From Astragalus membranaceus (lineage: Eukaryota; Streptophyta; Magnoliopsida; Fabales; Fabaceae): a stretch of DNA of 64,000 nt. Both the position numbers and the translations under genes were made by a program. A model generated the notes under the pieces. The model searched no databases. It saw only the letters and a program-made list of their open reading frames with translations, and was not told where the DNA came from. Positions within the stretch are counted from its first letter, which is position 1. The number at the start of each line of letters is the position of its first letter. This document shows positions 35,877 through 46,754 of this stretch, piece after piece. The stretch lies in assembly GCA_039519185.1 (NCBI GenBank), contig CM076846.1, forward strand, positions 149,620,605 to 149,684,604, read 5' to 3'.

Positions 35877-38400
35877 TTAAAATTGCCGATATATCAAATA
35901 GAGAACGATGGATGTCCATCAAGAGAGAGAACGTGAAATGTATTTAAACGATGGATGTCCACCGAGAGAGAACAAGACATGATACATTTCATATCATATT
36001 AGCTAATTTCAAATTAAAGAAAGCACTTAGCTAATTTCATATTAGCTAATTTCAAATTAAAACTATAGAGCTAATTTCAAATTAAAACTATAGAGCTAAT
36101 TTCAAATTAAAGAAAGCAAATATAGAAAAAAGGAAGAGAGGAAAGTTTTAAAAAATTGCACAAGTAAAGCAAAGGACCAACTTCCTATTTGACTCAAGTG
36201 ATACTATGAATTGCATCAAGTAAAGTTTTAAAAAAGTAAGAGAGGAAAGTTTTAAAAAATTGCACAAGTCAACTAGTCAACTAGTTTAGGTACTTGTTAT
36301 AAAAACAAAAGAATTGCACAAGTCAACTAGTTTAATCCAACAATGCAATGATATGGGTAAGAAGATACAAGCAGGAAACATTGGAATAGTTATGAAACAA
36401 AAGGAAAGGGAGAAACTTGGAAATGTACCCGAGAGCAAGAAGAGGCCAATTTGTTGTATTTAAACCTAACCTGCAAAATGAAGTTATCAGGAACACAACC
36501 TCAACAATTAAGTGCAGAATCTATAGAAATGAAGCCTTCACACCCTATCCAAACCAGCAACACAACCTCAACAATACAACAAATAAATCTATCATATATG
36601 TAATTCATTCTAGGTGAACTTTTTATTCCCTAGTAAAGAATTCAACTATCACAAAATTATGTATACAACAGAACAGTTTCATATTACTTCCATATTACTT
36701 CATGAACAGTTTCATTACTTTCCTATAAGGTAAGCCAAGATCCAAAGTAGAATCAATATTAGGCTATACAGCCAATTCGTGAATGTGATTAATATTTACC
36801 AAAGCACAGGGAAATTTACAGATCCAGAACAAAAATTTCAAAAGACAGCTTCAATACAAATCAATTTTCACATTCTAGTGGATTATGAATAAGAATAAAC
36901 AGCAAAACTGAAAACAGTAAGCTACCAACAGGTTTAGTCCCCAATAACAATATCACAGGTTTCACATTCAATATAATAGACATTTCTCTAACTGAAAACA
37001 GTAAGCTACCAACAGGTTTAGTCCCCAATAACAATATCACAGATTCTGAAAAGGTATAGTTCATTCAAAACTAAACCCCAAAACGAAAAAGCAAGCAATC
37101 AGGAAGAAAGAAATAACCAATATAGGCACGGGCACAACAACTAATACAATAACCGGTACACCCTATTTCCTCTAGTGCTCTTACTCATCTTTTCCAAAGC
37201 CACACAACCAAATCCAAGAAAGAAAAACAAAACAAGAAATTAAACATATTAATTGAGGAAAATTCTAAAACCTATATGGAGGCATTAACTTCTAGTGATG
37301 ATCATTCTCTAGTTGCATTAGTAAGTCTTCTATTCATGGACTTGTAGTTCATCAATGGCAGTAACTTCTCTGTTTTCCCTTTATGTACTTTTTTGTGCTG
37401 TTGAAATATTGTTGCTATAATAATCATATTTAGACACCTTGAAGATAACCTAGATGATTGGCTCACATGCAGAGGAGCTGGACAATTATTTAGATGGGTA
37501 TTCATGCTTATCTCTCTAGCTATTTATGTTTGATATTTATGTGTATTGGCATTCAAATATTACAATGATGAGAATCTTGTGAATGTAAGTTAAAGGCCAC
37601 AAAAACAGATTTGACATCAAAATGCTACTAATTTTTTGGTTGCAACTGACTTGATAAATTGTGATTAATTAACTTAGCCTTGTAATGTTCTGCAGCTTAT
37701 ATAGAACTTTATTCATAATATTCATAATAAAGGCATAAGCCTAATGCCATTTGGATTAGGAACACACTGCTTATAACACACAATTTCAAATACCATTTTA
37801 CAAATATCAACAACAGATATAGAGTGCAAACATCAAGGAACTCAGTCTCACACCATTAGATATAGAGTGCAAACATCAAATTCATACCATTAATTATGAA
37901 AGTTAAAGCCACCCTATTTGGCTTCTTCAACAATTCTAGTTTAAACATCAAGCAATTAAACCATGCAAACACCAATGACTTCATAGATACCACTTCTAAA
38001 ACCTGGTTGAGTTAGTGTTCTGTGACTACAATTCGGACATGTGGTTACAAGGTCAAATTGGTTCTGTGACTTCTAAAACCAATTTTTATTCAACAATTTT
38101 ATCGCTGCCCAAAATATGCGGACCTCAATTACTAGACCTCCTAACACAACGTTGTTGAGAGAATGAACAAACAAATAGATAAAAAAGAAGTGAGGCTAAA
38201 ATATATCATCCAAATCAGTTTAGGGTTTTAATCAATTTAGGGTTTTAATCAATTTAGGTTTTTCATCAAATAAGTTTAGGGTTTTAATCAATTTAGGTTT
38301 GATTCCAAATCAGAGGTTCATAAGCAGCAAATAAGTTTAGGGTTTTAATCAATTTAGGTTTTTCATCAAACAATCAAGAAGAGAGAACAAGAAAGCTACA
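35877..38400. other. 5' flank of the CACTA transposase gene, with local repeats
   Basis: No gene is visible. Tandem copies of GCTAATTTCAAATTAAA lie at 36000-36115, a 55-base block with AGCTACCAACAGGTTTAG is duplicated at 36904-36962 and 36990-37045, and TTAGGGTTTTAATCAATTTA repeats at 38215-38365. It may hold the promoter and leader introns of the transposase gene. Confidence 0.55.
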
Positions 38401-38519
38401 TACCTGTGCTTTAATCAGGAAGACTCAGAAGCACGCAGGAAAGGAGAAGATGAAGAAAGCTTCCGTTGATGGCTTCGCGGAGGAGAGCTTCGCTGTTCTC
38501 GCGAGAGAGAAGAAGAGAG

Positions 38520-38690
38520 AAGGCTTCGCGGAGGAGGGCGGTGGAGGACGGAGGAGGGCTGTGGAGGACAGAGGAGTGCGGTGGAGGACAGAGGAGTGCG
38601 GTGGAGGACGGATGAGTGCGGTGGAGGACGGAGGAGGACGGACGAGGGCGGTGGGGGCTGGAAGAGGGCGGAGGAGAGTGAGTGACAAAA
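38520..38690. repeat. GC-rich minisatellite near the CACTA right end
   Basis: About seven copies of a 20-base unit of GCGGTGGAGGACGGAGGAG type form a GC island in an AT-rich element. On the transposase strand it lies upstream of the gene, where it could be leader sequence. Confidence 0.8.
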
Positions 38691-38959
38691 ATGAAAAACG
38701 TTTAAAATGAGAACTGATGAAGCTGCGCAGGGTTTTATGAGACTTTATAGTTTGCGACGGATATTTTGACATTTCCGACGACAATATCCGTCGGAAATTT
38801 GCGACGGATAGAAATCTTCGTCGCAAACATGAGCGGGAAGTTTAGTGCCTGTTCTGTTGAACATTTGCGACGACGTTTTCGTCGCAAATCCGTCGGAAAT
38901 TGCGACGGATAAGGATTCGTCAGAAATTTTCGCAGGAAACAAGGTTTATTCTTGTAGTG

Positions 38960-39290
38960 GTGGTGGTGGTGGTGTGGTGTTGAAGGGAAAAGATGATGAT
39001 GGTGGTGGTAAGAAGAAATGAAAGAGGAAGAGGAAAATGGAGAAGGAAAAGAAATGAAAGAGGAAGAGAAAGAAATGAAAGAGGATGGTGTGGTGGTGGT
39101 GGTGGTGGTGTGGTGTTGAAGGGAGAAGATGATGGTGGTGGTGGTAAGAAGAAATGAAAGAGGAAGAGGAAGAAATGAAAGAGGAAGAGGAAAAAAACGG
39201 AGAAGAGGAAGAAATGAAACAGGGAGAGGAAGAAATGAAAGAGGAAAGAAAGAATTCGGGTTTATAAAAAAAATTAACAGTTAGCGATGG
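38960..39290. repeat. GGT and GAAGAGG repeats of the outer CACTA core
   Basis: Blocks of GGTGGTGGT, TTGAAGGGAGAAGATGATG and AGAAATGAAAGAGGAAGAGG are repeated here and at 27150-27410, showing that the core had been tandemly duplicated before the inner CACTA split it. Confidence 0.8.
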
Positions 39291-39580
39291 ATTTAGCGAC
39301 GGATTTCCCTCGCTAACTCTGGTCACGTGTCAAATCAACTGCAACGGTCAGTGGCACAATTTTCCAAAGATTAGCGACGGATTTAGCGACGGATTTCTGT
39401 CGTTAATTCAAATTTTTTTTTCAATTTTCGCGCCATGTTAAATCCGTCGCTAATTTAGCCAATTTCCGTCGCTAAATACCTTGTTTTCAATCCGTCGCTA
39501 ATTTTGTGCATTTCCGTCGCTAATTTTGATTTTAGCGACGGATTGGAAATCCGTCGCTAATTCATGTTTTTTTTGTAGTG

Positions 39581-40608
39581 TATGGGCATGTCAACTAAAT
39601 TAATATTAAAATTCTTACAAGTATTAGGCAAATTGTTATTTTCCGAAAGTTTAATATCTTCACACCTAAGTAAATTATATGAGAAAATTCTAATGGTATT
39701 CAAAATATTGATGTCTACATGTAGACTGATTAGTATAAAAAATAATTTGAATTTTTACAATTCTTTATAAAACAAAAAATAGTATATTCTTTCTTTTTTT
39801 ACTTTCTTTCTTTCTTAAGTATATACGTTGTTATTCATGAGTAGTGTCAAAAGATGATAAAGCGCAAGAAAAAATACCACATAAGTCAACATTTTGTAAG
39901 AAAACATATTTTTTTAATAGGTTGCATGAAAATATATTGTATCTATGTTAAAATATATTTGTATTTAAATTTTCGAGCAAAAATATATTATAAGAGAATG
40001 ACATTTTTATAAGAAAAATCATAAATAAACAAATTTCTATAAATGAATATTTTAATATATGATATACAATAATATATTCTTTTACCTTAAATATCAAACT
40101 TTAAATACATATTGTGATTTTTTTAGATCAAATATATAACTTCTATATGGCATGAAACAATAGGGGTATGCTCATTACGTCGTCACAACTGAGTAGTAAA
40201 ATTTTAGGTGGCGAACTTTAACCTCCAAAACTTGATGTTGTTTATGCATATAAAGACAACAAATTAATATAAAGTTTCAATAGTTTAAAATTTTGTTTTT
40301 CAAATTATGCAAAATATTATTACACTTATTATTCAATATAAGTGATACATTTTTTAGACATATAACGGTGACATCAATGATATTATTAACTTACAAAATA
40401 TAAATTACTCAATAACAGTTTATCAATAAAAAAATTATACCCGTGCATAGCACGGGTCAACTATTTTAGTTGAGGCATAAGAGAACATCAGCGGTATCTA
40501 AATAAGGATTCATTGTTAAAAGAGTATCCTAAATTATTGGTTAAGGAATTAATAAAAGGAAAATTTGTTTTAAGAAATAAGTTAATCATTTTTCAATATT
40601 ATAAATAT
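39581..40608. other. AT-rich intergenic stretch with one strong hairpin
   Basis: No gene is seen. ACCCGTGC-ATA-GCACGGGT at 40439-40457 is a perfect 8-base-stem hairpin followed by TCAACTATT, reminiscent of a Helitron 3' end but lacking a clear CTAG terminus. Confidence 0.5.
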
Positions 40609-40817
40609 GGGTGTTTCTAGGGTGAGGGATCACTCACCGGTGTACCACTTAAATTGACTGTTAGATATAACATAAAATGTTATGAGTGTGGTTGAGATTT
40701 CATGTTGACTGATACAATCTCAACCACTCATAGCATTTTATGTTTAATCTAACTGTCAATTAAGTGATATACCGGCCGGTGAGGAACTTGGTTTGCTCCC
40801 TCTCCCTAGAAAGACCC
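40609..40817. mobile_element. Fold-back MITE
   Basis: The 209-base segment starts GGGTGTTTCTAGGGTGAGGG and ends CCCTCTCCCTAGAAAGACCC. The arms pair imperfectly over most of the length (CTCACCGG, CACTTAAATTGAC, AACATAAAATG boxes in both arms). Flanks are AT-rich (ATAAATAT / TATAATAT) and do not give a certain duplication. No coding capacity. Confidence 0.75.
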
Positions 40818-40954
40818 TATAATATATTATTTTTTAAACCTATGTTTGGAATGAATATCAAATCGTGTCTCGAGGCACGTCAGTTATGAAGCTACAACTT
40901 GGAGCTTTAGCTCCACCGTACATTTGGAGGTGGCGGGCCTGTCGTGGTTCCAAA

Positions 40955-41515
40955 TAGGGCTGGACACCGGTCGGTTACCACTACAACAATTGGTTATTAG
41001 AGAGGGATTTTTCCCTCGCAAAACGTCCCAAATCCGTCGCTAATCACCATTTGCGAGGGAATTAGCGAGGGACTGGTTCCCTCGCTAAATCGCTCCTCGC
41101 TAATCCTTTAGCGAGGGAATTTGAATCCCTCGCTAATTAGCGAGGGACAGTTCCCTCGCTAATTTTGACTGTCACGCGTCCCAATTCTGACTGCCACGTG
41201 TCCCAATTTGAATGGCCTGTTTTATGTGTTGTTTTAATTTTTTTAAACTGTTTTTATATATTTATTAATGTGGTGGTGGTGGTGGTTGGGAGGAGCTATG
41301 TGGTGGTGGTGGTGGTGGTTGTGGATCACTTCGTAGGAGAGAGAGGAGAGGAGTTCATGGTGGTGGTGGGAGGAGCTATGTGGTGGGGGCTGTGGTTCAC
41401 TTCGTAGGAGAGAGAGGAGTTTGTGGTGGTGGTGGTGGTGGTGGGAGGAGATATGGTGGTGGTGGTGGTGGTGGGAGGAGCTATGTGGTGGTGGTGGTGG
41501 TTGTGGTTCACTTCG

Positions 41516-41593
<78 letters not shown>

Positions 41594-43000
41594 GATAGGT
41601 GGTGGTGGAAGGTGGAGAGAAGAAGAGAAAAAAAGTAAAGAAATTCGTAAGTGAGAGAAGAGGAATTCATAGGAGAGAGAGAGAGAGAGGGGGGAAGAGG
41701 AGAGGAGTTCATGGTGGTGGTGTGGTGGTGTTGGAAGGTGGAGAGAATTCGTAGTGAAAAGGGGAAGAGGTGAGAGAAGAGATAAGATGAAATGAGGGTG
41801 TGTAGTGTGTGGTTATTTAAAGTAAAATAAAATAAAATTTACCCTTTGCGAGGGACTAGTCCCTCGCTAATTCCCTCGCTAACAGCAAATTCCACTTCCC
41901 AATGACTGTTCAACGGTCAGATTCACGTTAGCGAGGGACTGGTCCCTCGCTAATCACCTTGTTTTTCGTGCTAAACTTTTCAAATTCCCGCCTCCACTTA
42001 GTGAGGGACTGGTCTGTCGCTAATGTCAAAAATTTTGTGGCTAACTATTAGCGAGGGACTGGTCCCTCGCTAATGTCAATTTTAGCGAGGGAATCACATT
42101 CCCTCGCTAATGTCAGTTTTAGCGAGGGAATGTTATTCCCTCGCTAATGTCCCTCGCAAATAAGTTTTTTTTTGTAGTGTACGGTCGGATTCGGTCCAGA
42201 AAACACGAATCCAACCAAAACCGAAGCAACTAGAATCTCACCCGTCTCCGATCATTTCAGCCATCGGTTTGTCGGGTGGTGGGTTCAACGGATCGACGGG
42301 TGGTCGAGTGGGTTTGAACGGTTTAAGGATGAAAAAAATCAAATGTAAAGATCTGGAAAAAAGGTAGGAACTTGGAAAGATCTGACATGTTAAAACTATA
42401 ATTTTGGCTTTATTGAACTCATGGCAGCAACTTGGATTAGATCTAAAGTATAGGAAGATGGAACAACACTTGTGGTCTCGATCTTGAACTATGTCTTCAC
42501 GCAAAGGATAGATAATTTCAACGACGGGGATGATGCTATCACAACAATGGAATGAAGGTTTGACATTTTTTGACAGTGAGATAGGAAGTGGAATGTGAAG
42601 AGATTGAAGGAGAGGATGAGTTTCTAGAATGAAAGTTTAGAAGAAGATGAATAGTAAAGAGGACGGTTGATTGATGAAGAAAAAACCACTGAAATTTAAT
42701 TTTCAGACCTTGAAACCGGCACAACTTTAACTCAAACCACTATTGGTATTTCCAAAAACCACCGAACTATCAATCTCCCTTGAGATACGAAAAATCAAGT
42801 TTTCTCACTTAAGTATTCCTCGGGCGGGTTCGGGCATACATGGAGTTATCTTACAACACCCGAAACCGACCACTAACACCCGGATGTAGCTGAAAAGTCA
42901 ACCGTTGGACCCGTGTATCCGCCCACAATCGACCGTTTTCCTATTTTCCATACCGGGTTTTTCGGATTTCGGCCGGGTCATGTTAGTTTGTCCACCCCTA
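40955..43000. mobile_element. hAT-type non-autonomous element, split by a CACTA MITE
   Basis: Ends TAGGGCTGGACA and TGTCCACCCCTA are inverted repeats, flanked by the perfect 8-base duplication GTTCCAAA (40947-40954, 43001-43008). Without the nested element it is about 840 bases, rich in CGGTCGG, ACCCG and CGGGTT motifs, with no transposase. Confidence 0.92.
40979..42179. mobile_element. CACTA MITE nested in the hAT element
   Basis: It begins CACTACAACAATTGG and ends TTTTTTTTTGTAGTG with duplication TAC (40976-40978, 42180-42182). Many TTAGCGAGGGA / TCCCTCGCTAA boxes occupy both ends. The core carries GGT repeats and an interrupted (GA)n tract at 41519-41587. No transposase. Confidence 0.93.
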
Positions 43001-43008
43001 GTTCCAAA

Positions 43009-43600
43009 CATCTGAAGGTGACCGTTATATAAATTCCCTTACGGCCAATATAAATTCCAAACATTTTGGAGTTTTCCACGTTAATATAAATTCCCTTATG
43101 TAAAAACAATAATTTTGACGGCCAAGATCCCACTGACACTCTTCATTGGCTAATAATATAAATTCATTGGCTAAAACAATAATTCACTGATTAATAAATA
43201 GATAAATCCGTAATTATTTCAAAAAAATTTAAAAAAATATAATTACTTTATTCAATTGGTTATTTTAATTTTTTATCCCACCGACACTCTTCAACAACAG
43301 ACATAATTTTGACGGCCAAGATCCCACCAAAAATTTTGATCAACGGTCCACTTTATTTCGTCTTGGCGATTGTGCCAAAAAAAGGAGTGGCAGAAATTCG
43401 TCTTGTGCCCAACAGATAGAATTTCAACGGTCTAGATTTCTTATCCACAATTTTGATCAACGGTACACAATCAATGTCAATCGCTATAAATACCACCATC
43501 TCATCCTTGTTTCTTTCACACCAACATTTCACTCAGCATTAGTAAACATTTACTGTTTTCCCTAGCAACACACTCCAAAATTAACACTTTTTCAACCCAA
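43009..43600. other. Leader-like stretch upstream of a broken Mutator gene
   Basis: Repeats of TTTTGACGGCCAAGATCCCA, TATAAATTCCCTTA and TTTTGATCAACGGT occur, and a TATAAATA box lies near 43484. AACGGTCTAGATTTC recurs as a similar block at 59740, suggesting a shared repeat family. No gene before 43600. Confidence 0.5.
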
Positions 43601-43603
43601 TTC

Positions 43604-43975
43604 TCAAGTGACAGTTGGCTGACCGCACTTCACCATCGTGGGCAAATAACCAGAGATGAAAATGGTGTTCAGTTTCAATGTGATGACCCTATTTTATGTA
43701 GGCTGAAGAACGACATCACTCTCACGAGCTTGAAAGATAAAGTTGAGGGAAAGGTTCAACGAGGTGCATGGCACCGACCCGTCAGTCATGTTATTTTTCG
43801 CAAACCCGGCTGAGGAGATGATGGGCGTGTTTCTTGGTCAAAAGTGGATATTAAGAACGACGATGACGTAAGGCAAATGCTAGACATCCATGAGGCATTC
43901 CAAATGCTAAGTCGTATTGAGTTGTACGCCGAGACGATCCGGGGTATCAACGAGATAATTTTTCTATTGAGTTAG
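43604..43975 (+). pseudogene. N-terminal Mutator-associated domain, one stop codon
   Basis: A frame read from SWLTALHHRGQITRDENG through VSHVIFRKPG, then TGA at 43811-43813, then GDDGRVSWSKVDIKNDDDVR and RIELYAETIRG to TAG at 43973. The pattern of a short leader, an IFRKP-type strand, a DDDVR acidic box and an ELYAE strand is that of the small N-terminal domain seen in many plant Mutator-like transposases. It has no start codon in a good place and no transposase follows on this strand, so it is a decayed fragment. Confidence 0.55.
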
Positions 43976-44252
43976 GGACCGTCAGAGTAGATTGTTTTCT
44001 TCATTCCCAGTTGTTGTTGTTGTTGTTCTTGTTGTTCTCATGTTTGTCTTTTTGTTGTTTCTATTTAATTTGTGATTATGTATGTTGTTACTATCAATAA
44101 AAATTCAGCTTCTTTTAGTAATCCAACCACGCAATCTTAAAAACAACCATAAATAAAGATCCTGAACCAGAATACATTATCATAAAAATAAATACATTTC
44201 AAAACAAACAATATTAGAAAAAGTACATCAAGGGTCCCCTCCCTGAGCCAAG

Positions 44253-45372
44253 TCAATCATGCTCCCAAAGAAGTGTGTGCTCCGGACAGCCTAGAGGAAT
44301 GTGTCCACCGTGTAGGACATCTCGTAACCCTTGAGCAATAATCATAAGTTTCTCTTCGTTTCCAATCCTTGCCGTTGGTGCCGATGGTCCTGGGATGTCC
44401 TTAATAGCAACCTGCTCAACATCTACAAGTGTGAGGAGATGGGGAACTGAGACCCGACGATACCTTGGTAAGTAACTCGGATGGCACTCACCTGGGAAAA
44501 TGGTAGGAATAGCCCCGCCCATAACTTATTGAGCACTGTGAGACCAGTTGGCCCAATGCACCATGATGTCTCTAGCCCTTGGACGGCCCACAAGCGGAGG
44601 ATCAGGGGTGCCCTAGATATATCAAAACTGTCGGAGGCACATATCCGACATGTAAGGTACGGTGATGTTGCCCCAGCAAAAAAAACCGATGTATAAAGAC
44701 ACATGGTTAAACTGCGCTTATCTAAAAAATAAAATAAAAACATGGTTAAACTGCCTATGGTCTTGATGGTCCTCAAACGGTCTCCATCTGCCGTCATCGG
44801 GAGTCAACGCATCCAACTTCCTCCAATAATCTGCAAGTTTACAGCATCTGTCTTCTTCCTCTTCCACCTCGAAGCACGTGGCCCCGAACTTGGCTTCTGG
44901 TCGGTACGCTCACATATGTTCGAAAAGTATTCAAAAATCCAACACTGAAATAAAAAAATAAACAAACTCGTTAAAAACAATATATTATAAAGTATATTAA
45001 AATAGTAAATAACATATTTTACCGTGATCAACGTCGCGTACCCCCCACACTAGCAGGTCTTCCAAAAAGCTCCTTCATTAAGCTGGCCAAATAAAAATGC
45101 CAAGGTAGCTGGAGCCCACACTCAATTGCCACATTGATTTAAGTCCTCAAACAACAGTAACGACTTGGAGTCTACTTTCTTAAAGCTCTTGATGGTGAAT
45201 ATTGTGTAACCCACCATAATTAGAAGGAACGCCCTGGCAGCAAAAATATCTTGGCCCTGTGAAATATGTTCCCTACAGATCTCCAGTACCTAATCAAATC
45301 AAAAATATGCTCCATGAGTGATACTCGTCTCCTCTACAGCTTCTGCTTCAGTTACCCCCAACAAATTCATCG
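44253..45372 (-). pseudogene. Plant mobile domain (MAIN-like) gene remnant
   Basis: On the minus strand the order is MNLLGVTEAEAVEET near 45370, then IFAARAFLLIMVGYTIF, KSFKKVDSKSLLLFEDL and GAFWKTC-GGYATLITV, an intron-like gap, CWIFEYFSNICER near 44945, RKLDALTPDDGRWRPFEDH near 44810, and a last part ending near 44253. This is the helical layout of the plant mobile domain, found in MAIN/MAIL proteins and in transposons. Several stops and frameshifts break it. A CACTA fragment begins at 45384, just beyond its N-terminal side. A transposon-carried copy is likelier than a host gene. Confidence 0.65.
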
Positions 45373-45383
45373 CCTGTTTATTG

Positions 45384-46620
45384 CACTACAAAAAAACGAG
45401 TGATTAGCGACGGAATTTAGCGACGGAATGTAGATCCGTCGCAAATAAAAACATTAGCGACGGAATTTTACAATATTAGCGACGGAACTGGATTTATTAA
45501 TTTAGCGACGGAATTCCACTTATTTAGCGACGGATTGGACAAGGCGCGCAGGGACGAAAAATTTGAATTTTATTAGCGACGGATTTCCGTCGCTAATAAT
45601 CCGTCACTAATTGCGCAACTGACCGTTTCAGTTTAATTGACGCGTGGCACAATTTTGAAAGATTAGCGACGGATTTCCGTCGCTAATAATCCGTCGATAA
45701 GCTTTGAAAATTGTGCCACTGCCGTTACAGTTCAACATGACACGTGGGTCAAAGTTAGCGACGGAAATCCGTCTCTAATTCCGTCGCTAACTGTTAAAAA
45801 TTTTTTAAAGCCGGATCCCTCCCTCTTTTCTCTCTTTCTTTCCTCTTCTCCATTCTTTCTGTCTCCACGAATCCTCTCCCTCTCCGAACCGTCCACCGTC
45901 CACGCCACCGCCACCGCACCGGATCCCTCCCTATTTTCTCTCTTTCTTTCCTCTTCTCCATTCTTTCTCTCAGACTCTCCCTCTCCGAACCGTCCACCGC
46001 CCACGCCATCGCTACCGTCCACGCCACCGCCACCGCACCACCACCGTTCACGCCACCGCACCACCACCATCCACGTTACCAAGGTTTGTTTCTTCTCTGT
46101 CTCTTTCTGTCTCCACGAATTTTCTCTCTATTTTTCACTAATTTTGTCTCTGTCTCTCTATTTCACACAGTCACCAGACCTCTATTTCGCAAGTCACCGG
46201 ACAACCACCGCACCGGACTGCCACCACAATCACAGTCACAATCACGGTTAGTTTTTTTATTTTTTTATTTTCGAATTGATTTTTTGTTCAGTTGTTTTTA
46301 GTTGTGAAATGTGAATTTTAAATGTGTATGTTATTATAGGATAAAATTTTATTGTTAGAAATATTAAGATTAGTGTTTATGATTGTGAAATTTGAAAGGT
46401 TTATGTATGTGTTTAAGATAGTCTTTAGAATTGTAGAATAAAATTGTTGTTGTTGTTAATTAGAAAGTTGTAATTGAAAGAAGTAATTGGAATTGAATTG
46501 AAATTGAAAAATGTAATTGAATAGTGTATGTGTTTAAGATAGTGTAATTGTAAGTGTATGAAATGTGTATGTTGTTGGAGATGTTAATTGAAAAGTGTAT
46601 AACTCTGAGATAGCTTTGAA
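45384..46620 (+). mobile_element. CACTA left end, truncated
   Basis: It starts CACTACAAAAAAACGAG and has TTAGCGACGGA / TCCGTCGCTAA boxes to about 45790. A pyrimidine-rich leader follows, including an 85-base direct duplication (CCGGATCCCTCCCT at 45810 and 45919), then GT-rich intron-like sequence. No matching right end is found, so internal genes and the 3' end appear lost. The right border given is approximate. Confidence 0.7.
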
Positions 46621-46754
46621 GACCGCTGTGATGATTTCGTACAACAAGACCGATGTGATGAATTTTTACAAGAAGTCCTAGATTCTTGAGTCAGTTTCAT
46701 CTTCTCATCCATATGCTCCCACCCAGAAGGACCACGTTTGACATCATATAATTT

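Larger units (their letters stand above)
27413..38959 (-). mobile_element. Nearly intact autonomous-type CACTA transposon (11.5 kb)
   Basis: It begins CACTACAAGAAAATC and ends ATTCTTGTAGTG, with duplication GTG at 27410-27412 and 38960-38962. Subterminal boxes are TTTGCGACGGA, TTTCCGACGG and reverses at 27425-27780 and 38755-38930. On the minus strand it carries a TnpD-type gene (35876-32237) followed by a TnpA-type gene (32025-29704), the En/Spm order of two divergent functions in one direction. Each gene has one TAG stop but otherwise joins correctly over its introns. Confidence 0.95.
26765..39580. mobile_element. Non-autonomous CACTA, split by a second CACTA
   Basis: It starts CACTACAAAAAAACAG and ends TTTTTTTTGTAGTG with the target duplication TAT (26762-26764, 39581-39583). 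Without the nested element it is about 1.27 kb. Both ends have TTAGCGACGGA / TCCGTCGCTAA and some TCCCTCGCTAA boxes. The core holds a (GA)n tract and GGT-rich repeats, no transposase. Confidence 0.93.

Noticed and set aside
36861..37064. A 67-residue frame with an internal repeat
   Set aside because: It covers a 55-base duplicated block in a non-coding CACTA flank; the repeat in the protein only mirrors that.
38425..38826. Proline-rich minus-strand frame and glycine/arginine-rich plus-strand frame
   Set aside because: Both are readings of the same GC-rich 20-base minisatellite.
41165..41712. Valine/glycine-rich and serine-rich frames
   Set aside because: They are made by GGT and GA repeats in a CACTA MITE core.
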